The notes under the pieces were generated by a model that did not search any database, was not told the origin of the DNA, and saw only the letters and a program-made list of their open reading frames with translations. A stretch of 21,021 bases of DNA from JAKACA01 sp050010115 (lineage in GTDB: Bacteria; Actinomycetota; Acidimicrobiia; Acidimicrobiales; Bog-793), in the NCBI GenBank assembly GCA_050010115.1, contig JBEKLQ010000071.1:1-21021 (forward strand). The letters run 5' to 3'. Of this stretch, positions 7,356 to 14,803 are shown piece by piece. Each line of letters begins with the position of its first letter. The first letter of the stretch is position 1. A program made the translations under genes and the position numbers.

Positions 7356-8558
7356 ATGTCTGTTCTGACACAGCAAGCCGAGTCCCTGGAGACACCCGTC
7401 CCGGTCGGCGATGCGGCTCACCTCCAAGCGACGAGACCACAACGCTGGGCTTTTCGCGCACGAATGACGGACCACCTGGCTGTGGCGGTGGGAACGACCC
7501 AGGGCCTGTTCATCGTGAGCGACGGCATGCCCGACGGCCCGTTCTTCAAAGGCAGCTACGTATCCGCCTTCTTGCAGGTGGACCGCCGCTACTACGCCGC
7601 CACCATCGACCCGATTCTGGGACCCACGCTCCGGTCGAGTGACGATGGCGGCCAGACCTGGAGCGATGCGAAAGGCAGGCTGATCGAGTTCCCCGCGGAG
7701 ACGGGCGCAAAGCTCGTGCAGATCTGTCAGTTACAACTGGACGCCAGCTCACCGGCAGCATCGGGTGGGCCCGGCGACGCCACCGTGCTCGCCGGAGTGG
7801 AACCGGCTGCCCTCTTCCGCTCGGCCGACGGCGGTGCCACCTTCGAGCTCGTCCGTGGACTGTGGGACCACCCGGACCGCCCGAGCTGGGAGGCAGGTCC
7901 CGGTGGGCTCGTCCTCAACACGATCCTCACGCACCGGGATCGACCGGGACGGATCCTCGTCGCAGTCGCCAACGGCGGTGTGTACCGGTCGGACGACTCC
8001 GGAGAGACCTGGCAGGCAAGGAACTCGGGCATCGCTCTGCGCTCGGGAGGTGACACCTCCGCCGATCACGGTCAGCGGGTGCACAAGCTGGCGTTCGACG
8101 CCGGCAGCCCGGATGTGCTCTTCGCCCAGACCGACACCGGTGTCTACCGTTCGGCGGACGCCGGCGACAGCTGGGACGAAGTGGATCGTGCTGGTGAGGA
8201 CGGCGGTGTCGCGTCCGAATTCGGGTTTCCGGTCGTGGGCCACCCGGTCGAAGTCGATACGGCATTCGTGTTCCCGCTCGAGTCCGAGGCGTACCCGTGC
8301 AGCCCAGGCGGGCGTCCCCGCGTGTACCGGACGACTGACGGTGGTGCCCGCTGGGAGATCCTCGGTGATGGTCTCCCCTTCCAGAACGCCCACGTGACGG
8401 TGGTGGGTGACGCCTTCACCATCGGCGAGGCGGCCCCGTACCCGCTCGCGTTCGGGACGAAGGCGGGAGAGCTCTTCGCCTCCCTGGACAGCGGCGAGAC
8501 TTGGCGGCTGGTGGCATCCGAGCTGCCACCGGTGCTGTGCGTGCGCGTCCTGCAATAG
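7356..8558 (+). CDS. BNR/Asp-box beta-propeller protein (sialidase-like fold)
   Basis: A 400-aa protein with six Asp-box motifs (SxDxGxTW type) at about residues 95-102, 156-163, 212-219, 266-273, 326-333 and 376-383: SDDGGQTW, SADGGATF, SDDSGETW, SADAGDSW, TTDGGARW and SLDSGETW. Regular spacing implies a six- or seven-bladed propeller, as in BNR-repeat, Ycf48-like and exo-sialidase-type proteins. No signal peptide, lipobox or TM helix is visible, so it is probably cytoplasmic. The sialidase FRIP motif and arginine triad are not seen, so enzyme activity should not be assumed. The start is uncertain: ATG 7356 has GGGAG 5 nt upstream; ATG 7353, TTG 7344 and ATG 7464 (just before the first blade) are alternatives. 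It lies 58 bp after the HMGL-like gene on the same strand. Confidence 0.75.
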   Translation: MSVLTQQAESLETPVPVGDAAHLQATRPQRWAFRARMTDHLAVAVGTTQGLFIVSDGMPDGPFFKGSYVSAFLQVDRRYYAATIDPILGPTLRSSDDGGQTWSDAKGRLIEFPAETGAKLVQICQLQLDASSPAASGGPGDATVLAGVEPAALFRSADGGATFELVRGLWDHPDRPSWEAGPGGLVLNTILTHRDRPGRILVAVANGGVYRSDDSGETWQARNSGIALRSGGDTSADHGQRVHKLAFDAGSPDVLFAQTDTGVYRSADAGDSWDEVDRAGEDGGVASEFGFPVVGHPVEVDTAFVFPLESEAYPCSPGGRPRVYRTTDGGARWEILGDGLPFQNAHVTVVGDAFTIGEAAPYPLAFGTKAGELFASLDSGETWRLVASELPPVLCVRVLQ

Positions 8559-8735
8559 GCGCCAACCCCAGTCCCGGCCGGTGCGATGAATCCGCCCGGC
8601 AACTCGACGCAGCGGGCATCGTCAAGCTCCACGATCTCGGCCCCGAGTCCGCCAGCCAGCCGTGAGCGCCCTCGAAGTTGTCCCATTCCCCTTCGGCTCG
8701 GTTGCACTCCCGGCCAGGAACAGCCAGAGTCTGCC

Positions 8736-9356
8736 ATGGCCCCGAGCGATCGTAGTTACCGGGCGACGGTGGGATCCCAGGAGATCGACCTCCCGCTTGT
8801 CCAAGTTGCACCGGACATCTCGATCGCGTTGTTGATCTGCGTGGATCACGGCGTGGCCTTTGCAGCCGAAGCCGGACGCGAGCTCGCCGCCTTGCTGGAG
8901 CAGTTCGACGTTGAGATCGTGGCGTCCGTGGCGACGATGGGCATCCCGCTCGCCATCGAGGTCACCCGAGCCCTCGGGCTCGACGACTACGCCATCTTGC
9001 ACAAGACGCCGAAGATCCACCTCGCCGACGCCGTCGCCGAGTCCGTCCGCTCGATCACCACTGACGCCCAACAGCGTCTGCTGTTCGATCGCGCTCGGGT
9101 TCACGCCATCGAGGGCAAGCGAGTGGCCCTCGTGGACGACGTCATCTCGACCGGCGGGTCGAGCCGGGCGGCGCTCAACCTCGTCCGCAAGGTCGGCGGG
9201 AATCCGGTCGTCTTCGGTGCGCTGCTCACCGAAGGCGGGGTATGGAGGGCGGCGCTCGGTGAGGACGCCGCCAAGGTGAGGACGCTCGGAGCGATCCCTC
9301 TCTTCCGCCACCAGGCCAACGGCTCGCTCGTCGAGGACTGGGGCCCCCAAGCCTGA
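8736..9356 (+). CDS. Type I phosphoribosyltransferase, adenine phosphoribosyltransferase-like
   Basis: A 206-aa protein with the PRPP-binding signature KRVALVDDVISTGGS (128-142), the hallmark of type I phosphoribosyltransferases, which join PRPP to a base in nucleotide salvage. The ATMGIPLAIEVTRALG segment (66-81) corresponds to the early PRPP/pyrophosphate loop region and is followed by HKTPKIHL. Overall length and order resemble Apt/Xpt-type enzymes and PurR-like PRT domains, but the base cannot be deduced from sequence alone. The longest frame begins at 8586, but homology-like sequence starts only near ATG 8736, so that start is used; no strong Shine-Dalgarno is visible. A purine/pyrimidine permease lies convergently downstream, in keeping with base salvage. 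The preceding 177 bp (8559-8735) show no convincing gene. Confidence 0.85.
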   Translation: MAPSDRSYRATVGSQEIDLPLVQVAPDISIALLICVDHGVAFAAEAGRELAALLEQFDVEIVASVATMGIPLAIEVTRALGLDDYAILHKTPKIHLADAVAESVRSITTDAQQRLLFDRARVHAIEGKRVALVDDVISTGGSSRAALNLVRKVGGNPVVFGALLTEGGVWRAALGEDAAKVRTLGAIPLFRHQANGSLVEDWGPQA

Positions 9357-9362
9357 GGTGTG

Positions 9363-9401
9363 CGTCAGCTGGGGCTGGCGGGCCGCCTCGCTCAGCTGAC
9401 G
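9363..9401. terminator. Hairpin between convergent phosphoribosyltransferase and permease
   Basis: Perfect 9-bp arms CGTCAGCTG (9363-9371) and CAGCTGACG (9393-9401) flank a 21-nt GC-rich loop, beginning 7 bp after the phosphoribosyltransferase stop. There is no T-tract, so it is a candidate actinobacterial-style terminator or RNA stabiliser rather than a classic intrinsic terminator. The rest of the 201-bp gap shows nothing clear. Confidence 0.45.
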
Positions 9402-9557
9402 AGGTGGCTTATTACACGCGTGCGGCGCCGCATGCAGGCAACCCGAGAGCTCTCCTTGGATCGGTCCGCCCGCACACGCCTCCATCGAGCGTCGGCGCAG
9501 ACCGCCGGCGATCAGCCCGACGGCTTCCCTCGCCGACGGGTAGCCGCCGGCAGCGCT

Positions 9558-11033
9558 CTAACCGGCCCTGACGCCCGACATCTGCTCCTGGACGGCGACC
9601 TGTCGCCGGACCGTGGGCCAGCCGAGCACGAGGTACACGACGCCGCCACCGATGACGCCGGTGAAGACACTGACGTCGGCTCCCCCGGCACCGAAGGCTC
9701 GAGCGATCGGCCCGACGTAGAACAACTGGTCCAGCGACAGCACCGACAGCACCGTTCCGACGGTCTGGGCGATGATCGCCGGCCAGTTGATCCCTCCGCT
9801 GGCCCAATAGAGCGAACCCCGGTCAGTTCGCTGCAATTCCAACGGCGCGTACTGGTAACGCCGCAACGCCCAGTCGACGAGGTAGATCGCTACCCAGGGA
9901 GCGATCCAGCAGATCACGGCTGCGACGAAGTCACTCAGGTAGGTCTTGAACGACGAATTGAACAGCGCGTACAGCGTGATGAACACACACAGGACGCTGT
10001 CGATGATGACCGCCTGGTACCGCTTTACCCTGACGCCGAGCGCCTGGAGCGTGACGCCCGACGAGTAGAGATCGAGGCTGTTGATCCCGAACAGCTGGAC
10101 GACGGAGAAGACAAGGAAGATCACGACGAACCAACTCGGGATCACCGACTCGTGGACGAACGGCAGGAAGGCGTTCGCGCTCGTGCCGACCGTCGTGAGG
10201 AACGTGCCGACCACGGCGCCGAGCGTCATGACCAGGATCTCGGGCAGCGCAGTGCCCACGAAGACCCAACCGACGATGGCCCGCTTTGAGGCGTCGGGCG
10301 GCAGGTAACGGGAGTAGTCGTTCCCGCACTCCGTCCAGCCGAGGCCGCTCAGCGCGATTGTGAAAGCCAAGCCCACCATGAACGGCTGCCAGCCGTGTGC
10401 GTACGACTGCGCAGGCGCACCGAGGTGCATGTGGCCCACCGAGAGACCGAGCAGCACGGCGAAGATCACGACGCATGGCACGATCAGCCAACGCAATGAC
10501 TTGACGATGGTGGCGTGTCCGAGGAACGGGAGGACAGCCTGGATGGCGATCGCCACGATGGCGAGCACGACTTTCGCGGGAGTTCCCGGCGAGTAACCCG
10601 CCTTGATCATCAGCACGAGCACTGCGCCCACGATCAGGATCAGCCCTTCGACCTCGAAACCGATCAGGGTCAACCAGTTGAACAGGGAGATCAGCCGTGA
10701 GCCGTGCGGCCCGTACGACGCCCGGTTGATGGCGAAGACGGTGGTGCCCGCCTCGGGGCCCTGAAGGCTGCACAGGCCGAGCAGGAAATAGGAGAGGTTG
10801 CCGATGACGATGAGCGCCAGGGCCTCGACGAACGAGAAGCCGAACGTCATCAGGATTGCGCCGTAGATGAAGTACTCCACCTGGACGCTCGCTCCAGCCC
10901 ACATGCCGGCGAGATCGCGGGGTCGCGCCCAGCGTTCTGACACCGGGATGTAATCGATCCCGTGTTGCTCGACGTGGAACGCCTGGTCCTCGATGGGCAG
11001 CTCCACTTGCCCGTCACTGGCGATCGCCGTCAC
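9558..11033 (-). CDS. NCS1-family nucleobase/cation symporter
   Basis: A 491-aa integral membrane protein with about 12 hydrophobic helices, a soluble N-terminus (about 1-40) and a short C-terminal tail. The pattern fits the cytosine/purine/hydantoin permease family (Transp_cyt_pur): the RPRDLAGMWAGASVQ entry to helix 1, the LGLCSLQGPEAGTTVF segment between the helices, GSRLISLFNWLTLIGFE, and the late GGINWPAI segment. These proteins import nucleobases or related compounds with H+ or Na+. The start is GTG 11033 with a purine-rich GAGGGGGGA about 4 nt upstream, a strong Shine-Dalgarno. It is convergent with the phosphoribosyltransferase and divergent from the DinB-like gene; together with the former it suggests base uptake and salvage, though the two are not co-transcribed. 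Substrate is unassigned. Confidence 0.88.
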   Translation of the reverse strand: MTAIASDGQVELPIEDQAFHVEQHGIDYIPVSERWARPRDLAGMWAGASVQVEYFIYGAILMTFGFSFVEALALIVIGNLSYFLLGLCSLQGPEAGTTVFAINRASYGPHGSRLISLFNWLTLIGFEVEGLILIVGAVLVLMIKAGYSPGTPAKVVLAIVAIAIQAVLPFLGHATIVKSLRWLIVPCVVIFAVLLGLSVGHMHLGAPAQSYAHGWQPFMVGLAFTIALSGLGWTECGNDYSRYLPPDASKRAIVGWVFVGTALPEILVMTLGAVVGTFLTTVGTSANAFLPFVHESVIPSWFVVIFLVFSVVQLFGINSLDLYSSGVTLQALGVRVKRYQAVIIDSVLCVFITLYALFNSSFKTYLSDFVAAVICWIAPWVAIYLVDWALRRYQYAPLELQRTDRGSLYWASGGINWPAIIAQTVGTVLSVLSLDQLFYVGPIARAFGAGGADVSVFTGVIGGGVVYLVLGWPTVRRQVAVQEQMSGVRAG

Positions 11034-11084
11034 CGGTCCCCCCTCGGTCGTGTCGCGGTCAGTTGCGGCCTGTAGCGGCTGGCG

Positions 11085-11111
11085 CGCTCACGCTCCGTCA
11101 GAGCGTGAGCG
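11085..11111. promoter_or_regulatory. Perfect 11-bp inverted repeat upstream of the NCS1 permease
   Basis: CGCTCACGCTC (11085-11095) and GAGCGTGAGCG (11101-11111) are exact reverse complements around a 5-nt loop. The element sits 52-78 bp upstream of the permease GTG and about 100 bp upstream of the DinB-like start, in the divergent promoter region. It could be a dimeric repressor operator or a leader-RNA hairpin; no T-tract follows in either direction. Confidence 0.55.
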
Positions 11112-11212
11112 TCGGCGATCGGAGCATATCGACGCGACCGCATCGACGCTGGTCCGGCACTGGGCTAGCTTGAATTCGGCTGCACCCGGCGACGTCGCGG
11201 CGAGGAGCCATT

Positions 11213-11719
11213 GTGACCATCAACGACTTGCTGCTCGATGCGTTCGGCAGGATTCGGGAAGCCGTCGTTGAGGTGCTCGACGGCCTCACAGCCGAGCAGC
11301 TCGACTATCAGCCCGGCCTTCGATCGAACACGATTGCCTGGCTCGTCTGGCACCTCAGCCGGATCCAGGACGATCACATCGCCGCAGCTGCCGGCATCGG
11401 ACAGGTCTGGAGCTCGAACGGGTGGTACGAACGGTTCGGTCTCCCGCTCGACCCGTCCGACCACGGGTACGGCCATACAGCCGAGCAGGTCGCGGCCGTC
11501 AAGGTTTCTGGCGAGCTGCTGATGAGCTACCACGAGGCGGTGTTCGAGCAGACGGTCCAGTTCGTGCGTGGATTGGGGGACGCCGACCTCGACCGCATCG
11601 TCGACGAGCGGTGGGACCCACCTGTCACGCTCGGCGTGCGACTGGTCAGCGTCATCTCGGACGATCTCCAACACGCCGGCCAAGCGGCCTATGTCCGCGG
11701 GCTCTCCGAGCGCCGGTAA
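11213..11719 (+). CDS. DinB-superfamily (DUF664-like) protein
   Basis: A 168-aa, probably four-helix-bundle protein. GTG 11213 is chosen because GAGGAG lies 5 nt upstream. Family landmarks are the N-terminal DAFGRIREAVVEVLDGL helix, the metal-ligand region IAWLVWHLSRI (41-51, His47), and SDDLQHAGQAAYVRG (149-163, His154), close to the DUF664 form of the DinB/YfiT fold. Members bind a divalent metal and some are bacillithiol- or mycothiol-dependent transferases; others have no assigned function, and none can be assigned here. A TAGCTT -10-like hexamer at 11166-11171 could drive it. The gene diverges from the permease and converges with the Rieske oxygenase 42 bp away. Confidence 0.8.
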   Translation: MTINDLLLDAFGRIREAVVEVLDGLTAEQLDYQPGLRSNTIAWLVWHLSRIQDDHIAAAAGIGQVWSSNGWYERFGLPLDPSDHGYGHTAEQVAAVKVSGELLMSYHEAVFEQTVQFVRGLGDADLDRIVDERWDPPVTLGVRLVSVISDDLQHAGQAAYVRGLSERR

Positions 11720-11722
11720 CGG

Positions 11723-11746
11723 CCGCCTGCGGGCGGGCGCTCCGCC
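11723..11746. terminator. GC-rich hairpin between convergent DinB-like and Rieske genes
   Basis: CCGCC (11723-11727) pairs with GGCGG (11732-11736) around a 4-nt loop, and the same GGCGG can alternatively pair with CCGCC at 11742-11746. It lies just after the DinB-like stop in the 42-bp convergent gap. There is no T-tract, so this is only a candidate bidirectional terminator. Confidence 0.3.
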
Positions 11747-11761
11747 ACGCGCTCGGTCCGG

Positions 11762-12754
11762 CTAGGCCAACCCCAGGTCCGACATGGCTCGCCGGTAGGC
11801 GACGGCCACTGCGTCGAACTTCAAGTGGATCTCGGCGGCGATGTCGAAGGGCACACGGTCGGGCCGCTGCGATTCGACGATTCTGCGATCCTGCCCGAAG
11901 ACGACGTCCTCGAACTCACCGATGGTGACGTCATCGTTGTCGAGGTCGTAGTTGCGGGCGACGAGTAAGTAACCACGGCAGTGGTCCTTGTCGACAGGCT
12001 GCGAGGCGAAGAAGTACACCATGCCGGCCTCCCCACCCCATCCGAGCCGCAACAGGAGCGTGTAGGGCAGGTGCACCTCGTAGTGGCTCTGACGCATCGG
12101 TCGTTCCTGGTCAGCATTGGCGAAGATCGGGAAGTCCTCGGTGTTGGGCGCTTCGGGACGGACGATGTCGTAGCGGAGTACGTGGCCGTCAGTCCGCACG
12201 CTGTAGTCGGGGACGACCGGCCGGTCGGGGTCCCCGAGCAGACCGGGATGCACCCATGGGAAATGCCCGAAGTCGGTGAAATTCTCGAGTTGCCGGGAGG
12301 CGTCCGAGTCCCAAGCGTAGGGTCCGCACCGGACCGCTCGCCAGGCCTCGGACTCGAGCTCCGGGATCTCCGGCAGATCCCAGCTCGGCGGAGCGAGAGC
12401 CACCCAGATGAGCCCGTGGCGCTCGGTGCACGGAAACGCCGCCACTCTCGCTTTCGCGGGCACTCGAGTCGGCGTCTTCAGCTGCGGGATCATCGTGCAC
12501 CGCCCGGATGTGTCGTAGTGCCATCCGTGGTACGGGCAGACGATCTCGTCGCACTCGACGCTGCCCAGTGACAAGGCGGTGCCGCGGTGGATGCAGACGT
12601 CGGTCATGGCGTGGGCCGTTCCGGTCGAGTCACGCCAGACGACGATCGGCTCGCTGAGGAGCGTCACCGGCTCGGGTGATCCACCGACTTGAGCGGCGAA
12701 TGCAACCGGATGCCAGCAGGATCCGAGGTTGATCGGCACGGCCGCCGCAACCAT
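11762..12754 (-). CDS. Rieske non-haem iron oxygenase, alpha-subunit-like
   Basis: A 330-aa oxygenase. The Rieske [2Fe-2S] ligands are Cys54-x-His56 (CIHRG) and Cys73-x2-His76 (CPYHGW). The catalytic domain carries the mononuclear iron site in ENFTDFGHFPWVH: Asn158, Asp161, His164 and His169 fit the N/D-x-x-D-x-x-H-x4-H pattern. The enzyme would use electrons from a reductase/ferredoxin partner (none nearby) to hydroxylate or demethylate a substrate; its size suits the vanillate demethylase/phthalate-type single-component oxygenases. The ATG at 12754 abuts the TAG of the upstream permease with zero spacing, so translation is probably coupled and the oxygenase may act on what the transporter imports. 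Fold and iron sites are confident; substrate is unknown. Confidence 0.9.
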   Translation of the reverse strand: MVAAAVPINLGSCWHPVAFAAQVGGSPEPVTLLSEPIVVWRDSTGTAHAMTDVCIHRGTALSLGSVECDEIVCPYHGWHYDTSGRCTMIPQLKTPTRVPAKARVAAFPCTERHGLIWVALAPPSWDLPEIPELESEAWRAVRCGPYAWDSDASRQLENFTDFGHFPWVHPGLLGDPDRPVVPDYSVRTDGHVLRYDIVRPEAPNTEDFPIFANADQERPMRQSHYEVHLPYTLLLRLGWGGEAGMVYFFASQPVDKDHCRGYLLVARNYDLDNDDVTIGEFEDVVFGQDRRIVESQRPDRVPFDIAAEIHLKFDAVAVAYRRAMSDLGLA

Positions 12755-13822
12755 CTACAACCGGCCTTGGCGCGGGTCGAGGGCGGCGCCCGCCTTCTGG
12801 CCCATGAAATTGAGAGCCATGATCGTGACGACAAATACGATCATCGGCGCGAACGTGAGCTGGGGCGCCGTCGTCATCTGCTGCTGGCCGGAGGCAATCA
12901 TGTCGCCCCACGACAGGGAGTTCGGAGGGCCGAGGCCGAGAAAGGCGAGAGCACCTTCGGCCAGGATGGCGATCGACGCCCCGATGGCGGCGTAAGAGGC
13001 GATCGGGAGGGCGACGAGCGGCAGCACGTCGCGGAACAGGATCCGGCGCGGCCTGGCCCCGAGCGAGAGCGCCGCCAGCACGAAATCGCGTTGCGAGACG
13101 GCAAGTGAGGTGGCTCGGGCGATGCGGGCGTAGGCGGGTATGGACAACAAGTCGATGGCCAAGACGACGTTGCCCAGGCTTTGGCCGAGGAACGCCACGA
13201 GCGTCAACAAGAGGATCAGGCCCGGAAGCGTCAGGAGGACGTCGGTCACCCAGACGACGACGACGTCGGTGATCCCCCGATAGAAACCGGCGACGATTCC
13301 GAGTCCGCCTCCGATGAGCAGCCCGACGACCACGGAGGATGCACCGATGAGCATCGAGATACGGGCTCCCGCGACCACCTGGCTGAACAGGTCATGCCCG
13401 ATCAGGTCGGTACCGAACAGATGGTTCCAGGTGGGCGCCTCGTCCGGCGGGCCTGCGAGAACCTTGTTCGGGTTCGCCAACGGCAGCACGTTGTCGAAGA
13501 CGGCTGCGAACACCATGAGGCCGATCCAGCTCGTCGCCAGCCAGAAGCCGAAACCGGGCCCCTTGCGCGAGCCCTCGCCGGCGATCGCCGCTGCCGGCGC
13601 CGACAGCGCCTCCCGGCGAAGTTCCTCGAGCTCGGGATCGGCCGCCGTCGTCGCTGCGAGGGCGGCGGCCGTGACGTCGTCTGTCGCTGCTCGCGCCTCC
13701 GCAGCGGCCTCGAGCGAGGCCTTCAGCCCTTCCTCGGCGCGGCCCGTCACCGACGAGTCCGGCGCCGATCTCTGCCAGCGGCCGCGCCCTCTGGTCTGCG
13801 TCTCAGCCGATGAGTCGGGCAC
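12755..13822 (-). CDS. Peptide/opine-type ABC transporter permease (DppC-like)
   Basis: A 355-aa inner-membrane permease. GTG 13822 is chosen because GAGGG lies 6 nt upstream; an ATG at 13849 lacks such a site. Either start overlaps the preceding permease gene (by 20 bp with GTG). After an unusually long, Ala/Glu-rich cytoplasmic N-terminus (about 90 residues) come the first TM helix (GFWLATSWIGLMVFAAVF) and the DppC-type HLFGTDLIGHDLFSQVVAGARISM segment. The EAA loop follows (about SLGARPRRILFRDVLPLV), which docks the ATPase, then the LAFLGLGPPNSLSWGDMI hallmark. It would form the pore with the DppB-like partner. No ATPase subunit is encoded nearby. Ends TAG directly before the Rieske ATG. 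Confidence 0.9.
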   Translation of the reverse strand: MPDSSAETQTRGRGRWQRSAPDSSVTGRAEEGLKASLEAAAEARAATDDVTAAALAATTAADPELEELRREALSAPAAAIAGEGSRKGPGFGFWLATSWIGLMVFAAVFDNVLPLANPNKVLAGPPDEAPTWNHLFGTDLIGHDLFSQVVAGARISMLIGASSVVVGLLIGGGLGIVAGFYRGITDVVVVWVTDVLLTLPGLILLLTLVAFLGQSLGNVVLAIDLLSIPAYARIARATSLAVSQRDFVLAALSLGARPRRILFRDVLPLVALPIASYAAIGASIAILAEGALAFLGLGPPNSLSWGDMIASGQQQMTTAPQLTFAPMIVFVVTIMALNFMGQKAGAALDPRQGRL

Positions 13823-14783
13823 GACGAACCCTCGGATCGAGCACGCCATAGAGCGCGTCGGTGATGAAGTTGACCGTTACGAAGCCGGTGGCGATGAGGA
13901 CGACCATTCCCTGGACGATGAGGTAGTCCCGTTTCTCGATGGAGACGACGAGGAGCGTGCCCATGCCGGGCAGGGCGAAGACGTTCTCGACGATGAGGGC
14001 GCCCGCCAGCAGGCCGCCGACGCTGAGGCCGACGAGGCTCATCAACGAGAAGCTCGACGGGCGCAAGGCGTGGTGCAGGAGGATGTACCAGCGCGAGAAA
14101 CCCTTCGACCTCGCCATCAAGATGAACTCCGATTTGAGCGTCGCCAGGAGGTCGCCGCGCAGCACGCGGGCGAACAGCGCGAGCTGGCTGGCGGCCAGCG
14201 TGATCGCCGGCAGGAGGATCGACTGCGGTGTGGCCACGATGGTCGGCGAGGAACCGCTTCCGATGGTGAACCACGTTGCCTCACCGCTGGCGGGAAAGAC
14301 ATGGATCTTGATGGCGAACAAGAAGATCAGCACCGGACCGAGTATGAAGGCGGGAAGGGCCAGCAACAGCAGGGTGGAGCCGCTGGTGAACTTGTCGAAC
14401 CACCCGTCGGGCCGGAGCGAGCAGAGCATCGCCATCGGGATGGCGAGGCCGAGCGAGATCACCTCGCCCATGATCATGAGCTCGATCGTGAGCGGGACGC
14501 GCTGGAAGATAGCGCTCGTGACGGGCTGTTCGCTGACGTAGGACTGACCGAGGTTCCCCCTGAGGGCGTGGCCGAGCCAGACGAAGTAGCGCTGGTACAA
14601 CGGGTCGTTCAGCCCCAGCTGGTGCGTGAGCTGCGCGCGGGCTGCCGGATCGCCGGCGGCCGGCCCGAGGATGGTGTTGATCGGGCTGCCGGGAAGCAGA
14701 TTCAACAAGAGGAAGCTGAACAAGGTCACGGCGAACACGACCGACAGCATCCGCACGAACCGCCACCCGACGTAGCTCAACAT
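13803..14783 (-). CDS. Peptide/opine-type ABC transporter permease (DppB-like)
   Basis: A 326-aa inner-membrane permease. It begins with the classic DppB N-terminus, WRFVRMLSVVFAVTLFSFLLLNLLPGSP, an in-membrane helix leading to an extracellular loop that contains LGLNDPLYQRYFVWLGHALRGNLG. The binding-protein-dependent transport domain follows, with the EAA region (ARSKGFSRWYILLHHALRPS) and the ending ENVFALPGMGTLLVVSI then RDYLIVQG. ATG 14783 is used; a TTG one codon upstream is possible, and the ribosome site is weak, so coupling to the binding-protein gene 20 bp upstream is likely. It pairs with the DppC-like protein to form a heterodimeric pore for peptides, opines, nickel or similar solutes; the substrate cannot be deduced. 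Confidence 0.92.
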   Translation of the reverse strand: MLSYVGWRFVRMLSVVFAVTLFSFLLLNLLPGSPINTILGPAAGDPAARAQLTHQLGLNDPLYQRYFVWLGHALRGNLGQSYVSEQPVTSAIFQRVPLTIELMIMGEVISLGLAIPMAMLCSLRPDGWFDKFTSGSTLLLLALPAFILGPVLIFLFAIKIHVFPASGEATWFTIGSGSSPTIVATPQSILLPAITLAASQLALFARVLRGDLLATLKSEFILMARSKGFSRWYILLHHALRPSSFSLMSLVGLSVGGLLAGALIVENVFALPGMGTLLVVSIEKRDYLIVQGMVVLIATGFVTVNFITDALYGVLDPRVRRARLIG

Positions 14784-14803
14784 CAATGGAGCTCAGCGAT
14801 CGG

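Noticed and set aside
9360..10289. Long + strand open frame opposite the NCS1 permease
   Set aside because: Asp/Glu/Arg/Gln-rich translation with no domain, antisense to a clearly coding membrane protein; a high-GC shadow frame.
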